The notes under the pieces were generated by a model. The model was not told the DNA's origin. It was given only the letters and a program-made list of their open reading frames with translations, and did not search any database. Below, piece after piece: positions 53,037 through 63,312 of a DNA stretch of 64,000 nucleotides; positions within the stretch are counted from its first letter, which is position 1; each line of letters begins with the position of its first letter. The stretch comes from Tuctoria greenei (Eukaryota; Streptophyta; Magnoliopsida; Poales; Poaceae), in assembly GCA_036927565.1 (NCBI GenBank), contig JAYESD010000010.1:118512866-118576865 (forward strand). The letters are read 5' to 3'. The position numbers and the translations under genes were made by a program.

Positions 53037-54355
53037 TATCACGGAGGTGAGTCTGTAATTACATGTGATGTATGTTATAGAGTCATTGCGCAGAGTCGGG
53101 TAGCTCCTCCGGGATGACAGCCAGACCTACCTCGTAAGGTATGCAACGTCCATGCAACACTTGTCACAGTCTCAGAACTAAAAGTGAAGCTAGCTACCTT
53201 GGGTCAAACGAGAAACGAAACACACTTAGTCTGGTTTCGTACCCTAAGAGTGTACTTGTTTCCCCTGTACCCTGGACCTATAATGAAAGACATCATTGTG
53301 TGAAAACAGACTCCACGTGCATTTATTTTGTACAGGCTCAACATTTTTTATTTTTCTCTTTCTTGTCTATAACAAAGTTGTGCAGTTCTTAAGAAACTTT
53401 AGATCGACCAGTTCATGTATAATTCGAGGTGCATTGTCTATTCTTCTGGGTCCAAACATTGTTGATGGTCTACTCGTCTGAATACCGCCAAGCCAATCTA
53501 GGACCGGAGTGTGCTATCGACTTAGTCTGGTCATGCACCCTAAGTACGCCACTCTACCTACACCCCGGCAGGCCGAAGTAAGGCGAGTCCAGAAATGATC
53601 GGACCTGAAGAAAACAAGACGGCACACTTGATTGTATTTAGAATTGTGTTCGACCTAAAACTTTCTCGAGAATAGTAAGCCGCAATGAAGTTATAGATAG
53701 GAAACGTATTTTACTGTTTTTCTTGACTTCAGTGTGCAGGAAAAATAAATATTTCATGATGATGGTGAATGAAGCCGGAGCTGCCAAAGCTTCGACATCC
53801 TCTAGGCGGCTTGTGGTCGATGTTCAAACATTGATATCGAGCGTCGCTGGAGCTACTCAGCTCCGGTAAAGCTAGGGGGCAAGCCGTCAACGTAAAGAAA
53901 AGATGGTGGAAAGACTCTATAGTGGAGTCTGCTATCGACACACCACGTGTTGACAGAGGTCACTGCCGGAGCCACCAAGCTCCGACACCCCAGAGGACAA
54001 ACCATCGATGCTTTACGCGTTTATAGAGACTACTGCCGGAGCTACTAAGCTCCGACGATGGTCAATGCCGGAGCCACTAAGCTCCGACAACCTCAGGGGG
54101 CCTTCAATATCGAATACTTCGGACCTACATTCTACAAGTTCGAAGCGCGCAAGTCTTCAACAACTGTTACATCCTCTTGGTACATGTTCACAATCAAATT
54201 GTGTGCATCTACTAGGGGGCCAAGTGCGACAAAGGTGCTGAAGACAAAAAATGAAATTCACAAAAAACTTGGATTTCATTCATCAGGAGACAAGAGATTA
54301 CAAAAAATGGAGAAAAAGAAGAGAGGATACAAGTGGGAGCTACAAAGAGATGGTC
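53037..54355. other. Non-coding region between pol and the antisense gene
   Basis: No domain was recognised. Between about 53770 and 54090 the words GCCGGAGC(T/C)(G/A)C and AAGCTCCGACA recur several times (near 53773, 53848, 53968, 54027 and 54067), a dispersed short repeat. The 3' ends of convergent sense and antisense transcripts would meet here. Confidence 0.55.
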
Positions 54356-57300
54356 CTAGACCCTATGGAAGAACGAGGCGACCTTCTGGGCAGCCTTCGA
54401 TACGCTGGCTTGGGCAGCTTCTCCCTCTCCTTCAATGGGGCCTTCAAGCACCGTGTCCAGGGAGAATTGAGGGTCCCGACTTGTGTAGCACATCAACACG
54501 AATTTTACGACGTCCTTCGCCAGGGATTGTCCCTCGGTCTCCAGCTGGTCCGCGATGACATCGCCCATCTTGGTGAGCTTGTTGCCTTCCGAACTCAACG
54601 CCTGCAATGTCAGGTCCAGCTCCGGCTCCGGATCATCCGGACGCACGGGACTGAAACCTATTGGCATCAGCGCATCGTTGGCTTTGCCCAGGAAGTCCCA
54701 AACTTGTTGGGACTCCACAGTCCTTGAGCCTCGCATCTCCTCCAAGGATCTTCTGGTCGCCGCAAGCTCCGAATTCTCACGGACAAGGCGCTCAACCTCT
54801 TTGGCGTTCTGCTGAATCTTTTCATCAACTTGCCTTTCGAGTTTTCCGAGCTCTTCCTCCCGGAGGTGGATCTTGTTACGGCGGTCGACCAGGTCCTTCT
54901 CCCTGCCCCGCACTTTCTTCTCCCTGGCAGCAACGACATCCTCCCTCCTGTGGAGTTCCTGCCCTCGCTCCTAGGCCTTTTTCTCCTCTCTCTCGCAACG
55001 CTCCTCCAATTTCTTGGTGCGCTCCTCAAGACTCTTGTCACCCAGAGTTAGCCTCTGAGTGAGCTCTTCCTCCCTCTTCACGACGTTGTCCCGCAGCTCT
55101 AGGAGTTTTTGCTCTTCATCCTCGAGCTTTCTCTCCCGCACATCAAGAGCCTCCCGGTGCTTGACGAGACTAGCGTGGATGGCATCGAGCCTCTCCTGAC
55201 AATCATCTGCTGCGCTATTAGCAGCTTTGGCCTGCTCGTAGATGGCACGGTACTGGTTGTTAAGGGATCACGTCATGCTTTCCCTCTCATCCAGCAGTTT
55301 ACCCCAGTATTCCAGGCGGACCTTCTCCCTCTGCACCCACTCCTTGTCGTCAGCCAGCCTCGACTGCGCTAGCTTAGTCTCAAAATGGAGCCGGTTGCGC
55401 CACCTCCAAAGAGTTTGGCGCTCCTCCTCGAGGGCCTTGCTGTCGTGGTAGAAAACCAGCTGGACCTGACAAAGACTGGAGCACGCGTTGTCAATAAACA
55501 ACGACAGGGGGATCGGGTCAGGACCTGCCAGGGTCATCTCCGCCGGTTCCAGCGGGTTCTCTGTGACAAAAATTGGGTCCCACTCTACAAGAGCGGTCCC
55601 CTGAGCTTCCACGACACTAGGGCCATCCTCCGGGATAGCCTCGGCCGCCGCCAAGGAAGGTCCTGCAGTAGAAGTTTTGACCTCCAGAATTTGCTCTGAA
55701 GGTCCCGCCGCCAGATCATCAACAACTGACCCCTCAGGCGGGGGGCCGATGCCGCTGGTACATCTTCATTCCTGTGGTCCGACGCTACCCCGGGAGCTTC
55801 TGGGGATGAGTCGAGGTCCAAGACCAAGACAACCGGCGCCGGAGCTGCCGCAGCCTCAGCCACCTCTTGAGGCGGCGCTGGAATTGGAGCCGGAGCTTCC
55901 GCCTGCACAGTCTCAACTGCTGCTGCAGGAACTGGAGCTTCAGCCCCTTTCTTGGGCACTCTGTGAATGAAGGACGAATACACTCAAAACGCAGTTACAA
56001 CAAAAAACAATCAACTGAGGTAAAAAATCAAAAATTACCTCGAAAGGCTTCTGCACCAGTTAGCACGGAACCTCTTTTTCGGACGCTCAGAGCCGGACCC
56101 TGTCACCACTGGCGTGGTGGCTCTGGAAGGTTCACTGGAGCTCGCTACTGCTGTCGGCGTCACTCGGGTTGAGGCCCCCCTCGACCGGGAAGGACCTCCA
56201 GACCCAGAGCTTTCAGTTGGCCCTGGTACTGGAGCCGCATGGACGGAGCTAGCGCCCCGGGGAGATGCTGATGTTGGAGTAGTTGCCACCGATGAATACC
56301 TTCCCCTCCGGGGATAAGGAGTCGCTGCGGAAGGAGCAGGCCTGACAGACCTCCCGTCGGCATGCTTCAACTTCCTCTTGCGGCTCGAGGGCTCGGCCAA
56401 CTCTTTGCCCTTGCCCACGACTTCAACTCTCTGTTTCGAGACGGAAGGGGGACCACCGTCGGAAGCTCCGGAGATTGCCAACCCGGTGATCGAACGCCTC
56501 TCAATGACACCAAGGTCGTCAAGCATCGGCATCATCCGCCGGAGCTCCCTGCTGAACTCCGCCTCCATGTTCAGAGGGATAAAAGCCGCTGACGAAGTCA
56601 AGTCGTCACCTTCAACGTCGATGCCGTGCTGAAACTTCTTGAGGTGAAACTCCAAAGTTGCACCCTCCATGTTGGAGTTCAAACTGGTCTCAATCCGGTC
56701 GTCGTCCAGCACACTGTTGAGAGCCCAAGCAAGCTTCTCCCTCTTCTTTAGTGGAGCCCACCTGTTAGTCAGGAAGTTGCAAAATACCGCCTGAGGAGTC
56801 ACCCCTCCTTCCACGCACTAGCGGATCCTGGTCAGAGTAGGATTTAAGGCGTCCGATAACACTGGAGCTTCACTCCAAACTGCAGTGTCGTTGTTGGGGA
56901 GGCCTTCAGGAAACTCCAGCTTCTCATGCTCCTCCACCCTGATGACAATCCAATCCTTCTTCCAGTCGTCCCACTTCCCAGAAGGGAACGACCGCAAGTA
57001 CTTGTACGAGCACTTCTTGCGCTTCACAAAATAATAGAAGCCAAGATACTCGTCACTCTTGTCGGTGGTCTGGACAGTGAAGAAGGTGCGAAAGAGCTCA
57101 ACGCAGGGGGGAATGCCCACCCACATCTCACAGAAGTGGACAAAGATCGACACTAGAAGAATGGAGTGGGGACCAAGGTAGTACAGCTGGACACCATAAA
57201 AGTCTAGCAGCATCAAGAAGAAAGAGGAGAAAGGTGGGATCAGTCCCACCATGGCGTACGCGGAGAAGTACACCATGTCGCTGGCGTGCTCCTTCACGAA

Positions 57301-57456
57301 AGGAAGCTTGCCGGAGCGGACCAGGTGGTTGAAGAAGTCAGGGGGCCACCCCATGAGGGCCCGGACCTTCTTCAAATCACTGTCAGTCTTCAGTCGGCTC
57401 TGGCGAAGACCCAACTCCATCGCAGCACAGTGAGGCGAGAGATGAAAAGCAAGCAA
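54356..57456 (-). pseudogene. Antisense ORF of the Tat element, putative gypsy-type transposon protein, spliced
   Basis: The minus-strand frame opens at 57456 (first ATG 57420, MELGLRQSRLKTDSDLKKVR). Block 1, to 56039, holds an N-terminal fold with ALMGWPPDFFNHLV, LIPPFSSFFLMLLDFYGVQL and FRTFFTVQTTDKSDEYLGFY, recalling the 'putative gypsy type transposon' (PF04195-type) family. A Ser, Pro and Arg rich basic part follows. GT (56038-56037) and CACAG (ending 55961) delimit a 78-bp intron whose removal keeps frame (AG|A GTG, Arg-Val). Block 2, 55960-54356, is Ala/Pro rich and then a very long Glu/Lys/Arg-rich coiled coil (about 55450-54650). Lesions are a stop at 56815-56817, frameshifts near 55735 and stops near 55266 and 54974. 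The unbroken length would be about 1000 residues. Function unknown; antisense genes in this position are known for Tat elements. Confidence 0.8.
55961..56038 (-). other. Apparent intron in the antisense retroelement gene
   Basis: A 78-bp AT-rich interval with minus-strand GTAATT donor and CACAG acceptor, lying between two coding blocks that join in frame. Intron presence shows that the antisense gene is expressed through its own spliced mRNA, because a spliced genomic RNA would be copied into cDNA without it. Confidence 0.65.
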
Positions 57457-57957
57457 AGGTTTGGAGGATTTGAGCGCATGTTCGAATAAAAGGCGTAAAG
57501 AACCCCAAATGGTGCGTGCTTCCCTTCTTAAGTAAGCCCCCGCAACGCTTGGATGGAAATCGCAGAGGAGCCGACGATACCATTCAAAAACTTCACCCTG
57601 CCAATGACAAGGCGGCCCGGGGTCACCCCGACGATCAAGTCGAGGTCCTTACCCCAGGTGAACGGTTGTCATCATGAAAGACGGGAAACCCGAAGGCGGC
57701 GACCTGGCATGGCGCGCGGAACCGATACGATTTTCGTATCGGGAACCGACGACCTTCAATTGCGTCAGATCCGCACGCTAAGATCTCACCTGCCGCATCC
57801 AGGATATGTCACGCGGCGTTAGTTTACCTACGAACTACCGCTAACGACACATCCGAAGACCCTTGAAGACACGGCTCCAAAACCGAAGAATGGACCCACC
57901 TCACGCAGAATGACTTCATCCAAAAGGTCTCTCCCAGAGATGGGCCCAGGGGGCCAC

Positions 57958-58831
57958 TGTCGGTACCCTGAGTATCGGATACCCCTTGGGACTGCAAAGA
58001 TCACAAAGAAACTCCATCTACCAGATTTGAAGACCTCCGAAGGCCCCACATGTCAGTCGTAACCGGACTTGCTTCCCCGACATGGTTAGTCTCAGGGCCG
58101 CCACGTGTATCATAAGACCGGAGCTATCGCCCACACATGGGAAAGTTCCAGACTAGATACCAATATGGCACCCCCGGACCTAACCCCAGACAGAGGGAAG
58201 CTCCGGTACCGACACGTGTCCAACAGCACCGGACCTACCCGTCCACGATGGTAAGCTCTAGAGCTGCCACGTGTCTGAACCGCCGGACCTTCAACTTCAA
58301 CAATCAGGCTGGTGGACCCCCCAATAGCTCGGACCTTCAAGGGGCAATCAAGGACTTCAAGGTCCGATTAAGTGTCATTAATACCATATTAATGACACAC
58401 AATCGGAAGGCCCTTAATACCAGTAATGGCACTGTCAAGGCCCATTACCACGCTATTAAGGGTAATTAATCTTATTAATTGTGTATCAAACATTAGTAAT
58501 CACCAGGGCCACTTGTCGGGTCAGGCTAACTGTGTAACAATCGGTTCTTGTACTATAAAAGGACTGGTCGACGATACATAGAGGGACCTCTCTGGACTCT
58601 CTCTGAGCTCTCGAGACACTTTCCGCCCTCACACACTTACTCACTCGCTCAATACAACATCAACACATCCCGTGGAGTAGGGTATTACGCTCAGGCGGCC
58701 GAACCACCACGTAAACCTCAGTGTCAATTCGTCACCATCTCTTGAATCTTTGCGCGCCCATTACCGAACTATAAACTCTACGGATTACTAACAGTAGTGT
58801 TGGGAGATCTGCCCGTATTCAACCACCGACA
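57958..58831 (+). repeat. 3' LTR of the Tat-type Gypsy element
   Basis: 874 bp with the same TGTCGG...CCGACA ends as the 5' LTR and many substitutions relative to it. The CCCAGGGGGCCAC just before it (about 57945-57957) is the weak polypurine-like tract. Confidence 0.93.
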
Positions 58832-58836
58832 CACGT

Positions 58837-59454
58837 GGTTCTTGTTGGATTGGTTTCATGACTTGTTTCTTTAACCCTTTAACATAATCGCACATGCGAC
58901 TTTCTCGATCAGATTGATTTTCTGTTGAGGAGCTTAAAGCTTCCATGTAAACGTTTTTTTATCTACCATTCACTTTCCTCTCCGAGCTTATCACGTGTTA
59001 TTCAACCTTACAATTAATTTTTGATTGACAGTAGTAGTCTATGAAAAAACAACTAGAGGCTTCTTTGAGAATTTAATGTCTTCAATTAAAATTAACTGCT
59101 TTGGAAGGTAATGCCCTGAAAATGTAACAAGGACCTTCCGTGGAAGCAGGTGCGGATTCAACAAAGAAGAGAGGGGTCTCAGCCCCTTTGACCACCTCAC
59201 AGCCCCTTTCTTCATCCCCTTGTAAAGTTTTTGCAAAATAAAAAAAAAAAGAGGAAAATGGTGAGGAGGTCGAGGAAAAGAGAAGAAAGAAGACCAGCTC
59301 CTCTTATGTTTGTCACGTGAATCCGCTACTCTGTGCAAGCTAATGTCCTGAAAACAAAACTGGAATTAGAGCTACATCAGATGTAACTCCAGCTCTACAC
59401 AGAGCAATATAGCAACACACACTGCTGATTCAGAATATTGTGGCTGGGGGTGAC
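58837..59454. other. Unassigned DNA before the assembly gap
   Basis: AT-rich sequence with no recognised gene or element. A poly-A run at 59239-59250 is the only low-complexity feature. Confidence 0.5.
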
Positions 59455-59554
59455 NNNNNNNNNNNNNNNNNNNNNNNNNNNNNNNNNNNNNNNNNNNNNN
59501 NNNNNNNNNNNNNNNNNNNNNNNNNNNNNNNNNNNNNNNNNNNNNNNNNNNNNN
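59455..59554. other. Assembly gap (100 N)
   Basis: Exactly 100 N, the usual placeholder for a gap of unknown size. Distances across this point are not reliable. Confidence 0.99.
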
Positions 59555-59659
59555 GTATAAGCAGATCAAGCGAAGTGTTGAAAACAAATAAAACTGTCAG
59601 TATAATCTACATATAACATTTGTTTATATAATCTAAATATAACATTTGTTTATCAATCC

Positions 59660-59960
59660 TGCAGCCTCGTGGTTGCAGTGACCTTAGTAGCACCTTAGGT
59701 CCTCGGTTCGACTCCCTGTGGAACCAAAACTAAACAGGCCTGAGTAAACAAATGCCCCTCGTCGGCTCTTTCGAGTTATATGTGTAAACACTGAGGTTGC
59801 CTTCAGAGATATGAATGTTACCCATGTGTCCTGGGCACCCTGTGGCGCATCCGGGCAGCCGGCCTTGGGGGCCTTTTCTTGACTGGGCTGAGAAGACATT
59901 CTTCTTAGCGCATAGCCGTGGGGCCGGTCTTTCCCCCCACCGGTCGAGTTTTTGTTCAAT
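59660..59960 (+). mobile_element. SINE-like tRNA-derived repeat
   Basis: A tRNA-like head, TGCAGCCTCGTGGTTGCAGTGACC (first part from 59660), is followed by a clear pol III B box, GGTTCGACTCC (59705-59715). An A-box-like GTGGTTGCAGTG lies about 35 bp before it. The body of about 200 bp is unrelated to tRNA and ends near a T-rich GAGTTTTTG. The head does not fold as a full tRNA. This layout fits a plant SINE; the exact family and the target duplication were not resolved. Confidence 0.5.
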
Positions 59961-60813
59961 CCTTAATAACACAAAGAGACAATAAACTGTATGCCTTAAT
60001 TTTTTAATTTGTCTTTCTATCAGGTATTTCTAAAGTTACAACAGAGCACACAGTAAAGACTTCAACAAGAGAAACTTTACCAACCGAGCAAATCTTTCTC
60101 TTCCTTCTTCATCAACAGGAGGTGGTGTGATTAGCACAATCAACATGGACTTTGAACAATCCTGCTATGAAATTACATTAGATATTCAGTACATTTCAAG
60201 AAACTTCCTTTTGTGGTCTAAAATTATATAAAAGATTTACATCTGTTACTTCATTACATAAAACATCACAAATGACAGACTTTTCGTAATACCACTACTT
60301 TGAGCGAACATTTGCAACCTGGACAGGCACGAGGAGAGCTCGTTTCCACCAAATTAACGGTTTATTATATATGTACCTGTTGATGTCCAAGCTTCACTAG
60401 AAATTGTAGTTTTGCGATAATATGAAGAAAGTATTTCTAGTTACACAAATTTACTTTCAAAAATATATAATTTATGATATTTTAGAGCTATCTGTAGTTA
60501 GTCTTAAATATAAGATTATACGTTAAATTTAAAGAATCACAACAGACGATCAGTGGAAAAAGCCTCTTGACAAAACTAGTATGCGACTCAGGGTACTTCA
60601 GAATGCTTACCTTCAGAACTACATAAAAACTCACAATCGTCCAATTTCACTATATAGTAGTAAAGCCTAAAACGTTTTCTCGAGCCTCAAATCTCGATAA
60701 AACATTCCAGAACAGTAAATATAAATAATAAATACACAATAAAAATTGAAAAAAAAAAACTCAAGTCATGTCCATTTAACGGAAAAGTTTTTGCTCCGTG
60801 CTACAAACATGTA
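59961..60813. other. Unassigned AT-rich DNA
   Basis: No gene or repeat was recognised. Stop codons are dense in all frames. Confidence 0.5.
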
Positions 60814-61066
60814 CTACCTCCGTCCCATTCTAACTCTATTTCTGAAAAGGGTCAAAGTCAAACTCATTTATGTTTGACCAAATTTATATAAAAATATATA
60901 AATCTCTAAGACATAAATAAATATGTATGAAAATATAACTAATGGTGAATCTAATAGTACTAATATGATGTTATGTAAGTTAATATTTTTTTATAATTTT
61001 GGTCAAAATTAGATTAATTTGACTTTGACCAATTTCAGAAATAGAGTTTGAATGAGACAGAGGGAG
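60814..61066. mobile_element. Stowaway MITE (Tc1/mariner type), TA duplication
   Basis: The termini CTACCTCCGTCCCA (60814-60827) and TGAGACAGAGGGAG (61053-61066) are inverted repeats of the Stowaway consensus CTCCCTCCGTCCC. TA flanks both ends (60812-60813 and 61067-61068). Longer subterminal inverted repeats include TTTCTGAAAAGGGTCAAAGTC and its complement near 61020-61037. 253 bp, no coding capacity. Confidence 0.93.
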
Positions 61067-61099
61067 TACAACAACGACAACCAAACTTTTGTCCCAAGC

Positions 61100-61597
61100 A
61101 AGTTAAGGTAGGCTAGAAATGAAATCCAACAATTTTTAATTTTAAAAAAGATAAGTAGTAGAAAAATAAGGTGAGGGTAACAAAATATAAATAAACTAAG
61201 ATTCTGAGATTTATTTGTTAAAAAGAAAATGGAGTAATAGAAAAGAAGATAAGAGTAACAAAATACACATAAACTACGATTCTGGTACGTGCATTGCTAA
61301 TTTCCATGCAGTCCTATCATAAGCCAAATCTCTAGGTATATCCCACTCCTTCAAGTCTCGTTTCATCGCCTCCTACCATGTCAGCCTTAGTCGTCCTCTA
61401 ACTCTCCAATATTTTACCTACTCTTCAGAATCCCACTATTGATCGGTGCTTCTGGAGGTCTCCGTGAATATGCCCAAACCACCATAGTCGATGTTGTACT
61501 AGCTTCTCTTCAATTGACACCACCTCATTCCTAATTCGATTTCTTCTTGTGTTACCGCACATCCACCGTAACATGCGTCGTTGAGTGAATCACGGTT
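61100..61597 (-). pseudogene. LINE reverse transcriptase C-terminal remnant
   Basis: The minus strand reads MLRWMCGNTRRNRIRNE near 61574-61524. EEKLVQHRLWWFGHIHGD follows near 61510-61457, then after a frameshift MKRDLKEWDIPRDLAYDRTA near 61373-61315. This is the highly conserved tail of a plant LINE ORF2. All upstream RT domains are absent, and a stop plus frameshifts are present. It ends abruptly at about 61598 against a possible Copia LTR. Confidence 0.75.
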
Positions 61598-61598
61598 T

Positions 61599-61767
61599 GT
61601 AGGAGATAAATAGAGATTAAGGGGTGTGCAGATCCGTGAGAAGTGTTTGAGGTACAGTCCAAGTTAAGATTAGAAGAGTTCAGTTTGAATTTGAGGTCAA
61701 GTCTTATCTGTAATAAGTCATAAATACCCAGGATTTCTCAGAGGAATAAATGACAGAAGTTCCAACA
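61599..61767 (+). repeat. Possible short LTR of a degraded Copia element
   Basis: The block runs TGTAGGAGATAAATAG...GTTCCAACA and is followed by ATTAGTAATCAGAGCGGG, two substitutions from the Copia primer-binding site ATTGGTATCAGAGC. This suggests an LTR of 169 bp plus the start of an internal region. The leader (61768-62266) has no recognised coding sequence and is cut by the next Copia LTR at 62267. Confidence 0.4.
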
Positions 61768-62266
61768 ATTAGTAATCAGAGCGGGTCGATCAGGACAAGC
61801 ATACCAGAGTAGTACTCGACGGGAGCAGCGCGCGATCGAGGCGCCAAGGGATCTCGTCATGGCAGCACTGAATCGTGTGGATTCGACAACGTGAGGAAGA
61901 TCCAGACAGCGTCGACAGCAAGGATCCAGACAGTGACAAAGTGCGGCATCGTCAGTAGGGATCTGGCGGCTCCAAGGCAATCTCGGTGCGGCCTCTGGGC
62001 GGTGCGACTTCTAGATCTCAGAGGTGAGGGGCTCGACAACATGCTGCTCTGAGTGTGTCGGAGGCGGCGACTCCTTGCTGCATCAGCTCGAGCGGCTCCA
62101 GCGTGAGGGCCCGCGGTGGCCAGGACCTCGCGTCGGGGCGGACATCGATCAAAGGACGAGGGCGGGTTGCCGATCGATTGCGGCTGGTGACGGCTTGGGT
62201 TGCTGTCGTTTGGATACTTAGGTTCCAGAGAGAGACGGACTGGTGTGGGCCAGTCGGGCCGGTCTT

Positions 62267-62578
62267 TGTTGGAATATGATCCAAATTCTGATCTCGCCAG
62301 GGACGCCTAGGGGATGTGAGAGGTGGAGTCCTCCCACGTTACGGGTCGTATTTATTTTGAGGGATTTATTTCCTTTTTGGAAGTCACCCCTATAAATACA
62401 TCTTGTAGGCTGTTGAGGGAGAGTAAGAGAGAGGAGACCCTCATTTGTAATCCTCATTGTAAACTCTCATCATATAGTGAAGATCGCCGGTCGGCGCCCG
62501 TGGTTTTTTCCCGCAAGGGTTTTCCACGTAAAATTTGTGTCTCGTGTTCGATCTTGTTTACACATTGATTTGCTAACA
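62267..62578 (+). repeat. 5' LTR of the right-end Copia element
   Basis: 312 bp with TG...CA ends. CTATAAATACATC near 62391 supplies a TATA box. The LTR end is fixed by the adjoining primer-binding site at 62579. Confidence 0.9.
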
Positions 62579-63312
62579 AGTGGTACCAGAGCCAGACACG
62601 AGATTGATTAAAAAAAATAGGGTTTAACCCTGTTCGGTTGACGGCGCCGCCAGAGGCGATTATATTGATTTCTTCCGCTGCCACAAATCGATCAGATCTG
62701 ATAAGCGCCGCTGCACTTTCGATCGTCAGCGACAGTGCAGCTACAGGGGTTCCCGCCGTTCTTCTTGCCGCCGAATAGGATCGGGTTGAGCCGTGTCTTC
62801 CTGTTTGCGTGTGCAGTGCACCGCAGTTCACGCTGGCTCCTGCTGACGCAAGTATCAGATTCCTACATCTGCTGCAGTGCTCCCTACTGCCTATCAACTC
62901 ATCTTGAAACCGTGCACATCAAATCCAAGGTCAGGCCTGCTCCTGATTCAACCGTGCTGGACTTCCTTGATTTTTTTTTTTTTGTGCGGCTCGTGCATCA
63001 AGGCTGCTGCTCGTTCCAAGATCGAGGTTAGCTCTGTGCGCGCACGTTACTCCACCTTAGGCGTCCCTGTTGTCCAGCACCTCCATCGAGGCATCAGGCT
63101 AGGAGGCATCAGGCTACCACCGTACCTGCTCCTGTTGCCTCACGTGAGGACAAGAGATTGTGATCTTTGCTGGACAAGAAATTGTGAGCTTTGTTATACG
63201 TACACGGAAATCTACACAGGTTATTCTCTTTGGGTCTTCTCTTTGTTGCAGCCACACGAAGGTCTACCAGGAAATTTACAGATTAATTGCTGTTGATTTT
63301 TTTTTCTTTGGT

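Larger units (their letters stand above)
46164..58831 (+). mobile_element. Ty3/Gypsy element of Tat type, 12.7 kb, TSD CACGT
   Basis: LTRs lie at 46164-47030 (867 bp) and 57958-58831 (874 bp), both TGTCGGTACCCTG...CCGACA. CACGT flanks both sides (46159-46163 and 58832-58836). The primer-binding site GTTGGCGCGCCAGGTAGGGG follows the 5' LTR directly. The domain order gag-PR-RT-RH-IN defines Ty3/Gypsy. Its size, an EYEALIYGL-type second RNase H and a long antisense ORF between pol and the 3' LTR are Tat-lineage traits. The LTRs show more differences and small indels than the Sirevirus LTRs, so the insertion is older. Confidence 0.94.

Noticed and set aside
59661..59735. Possible tRNA gene with GGTTCGACTCC B box
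   Set aside because: The 5' part does not pair into acceptor and anticodon stems and the downstream body is SINE-like.
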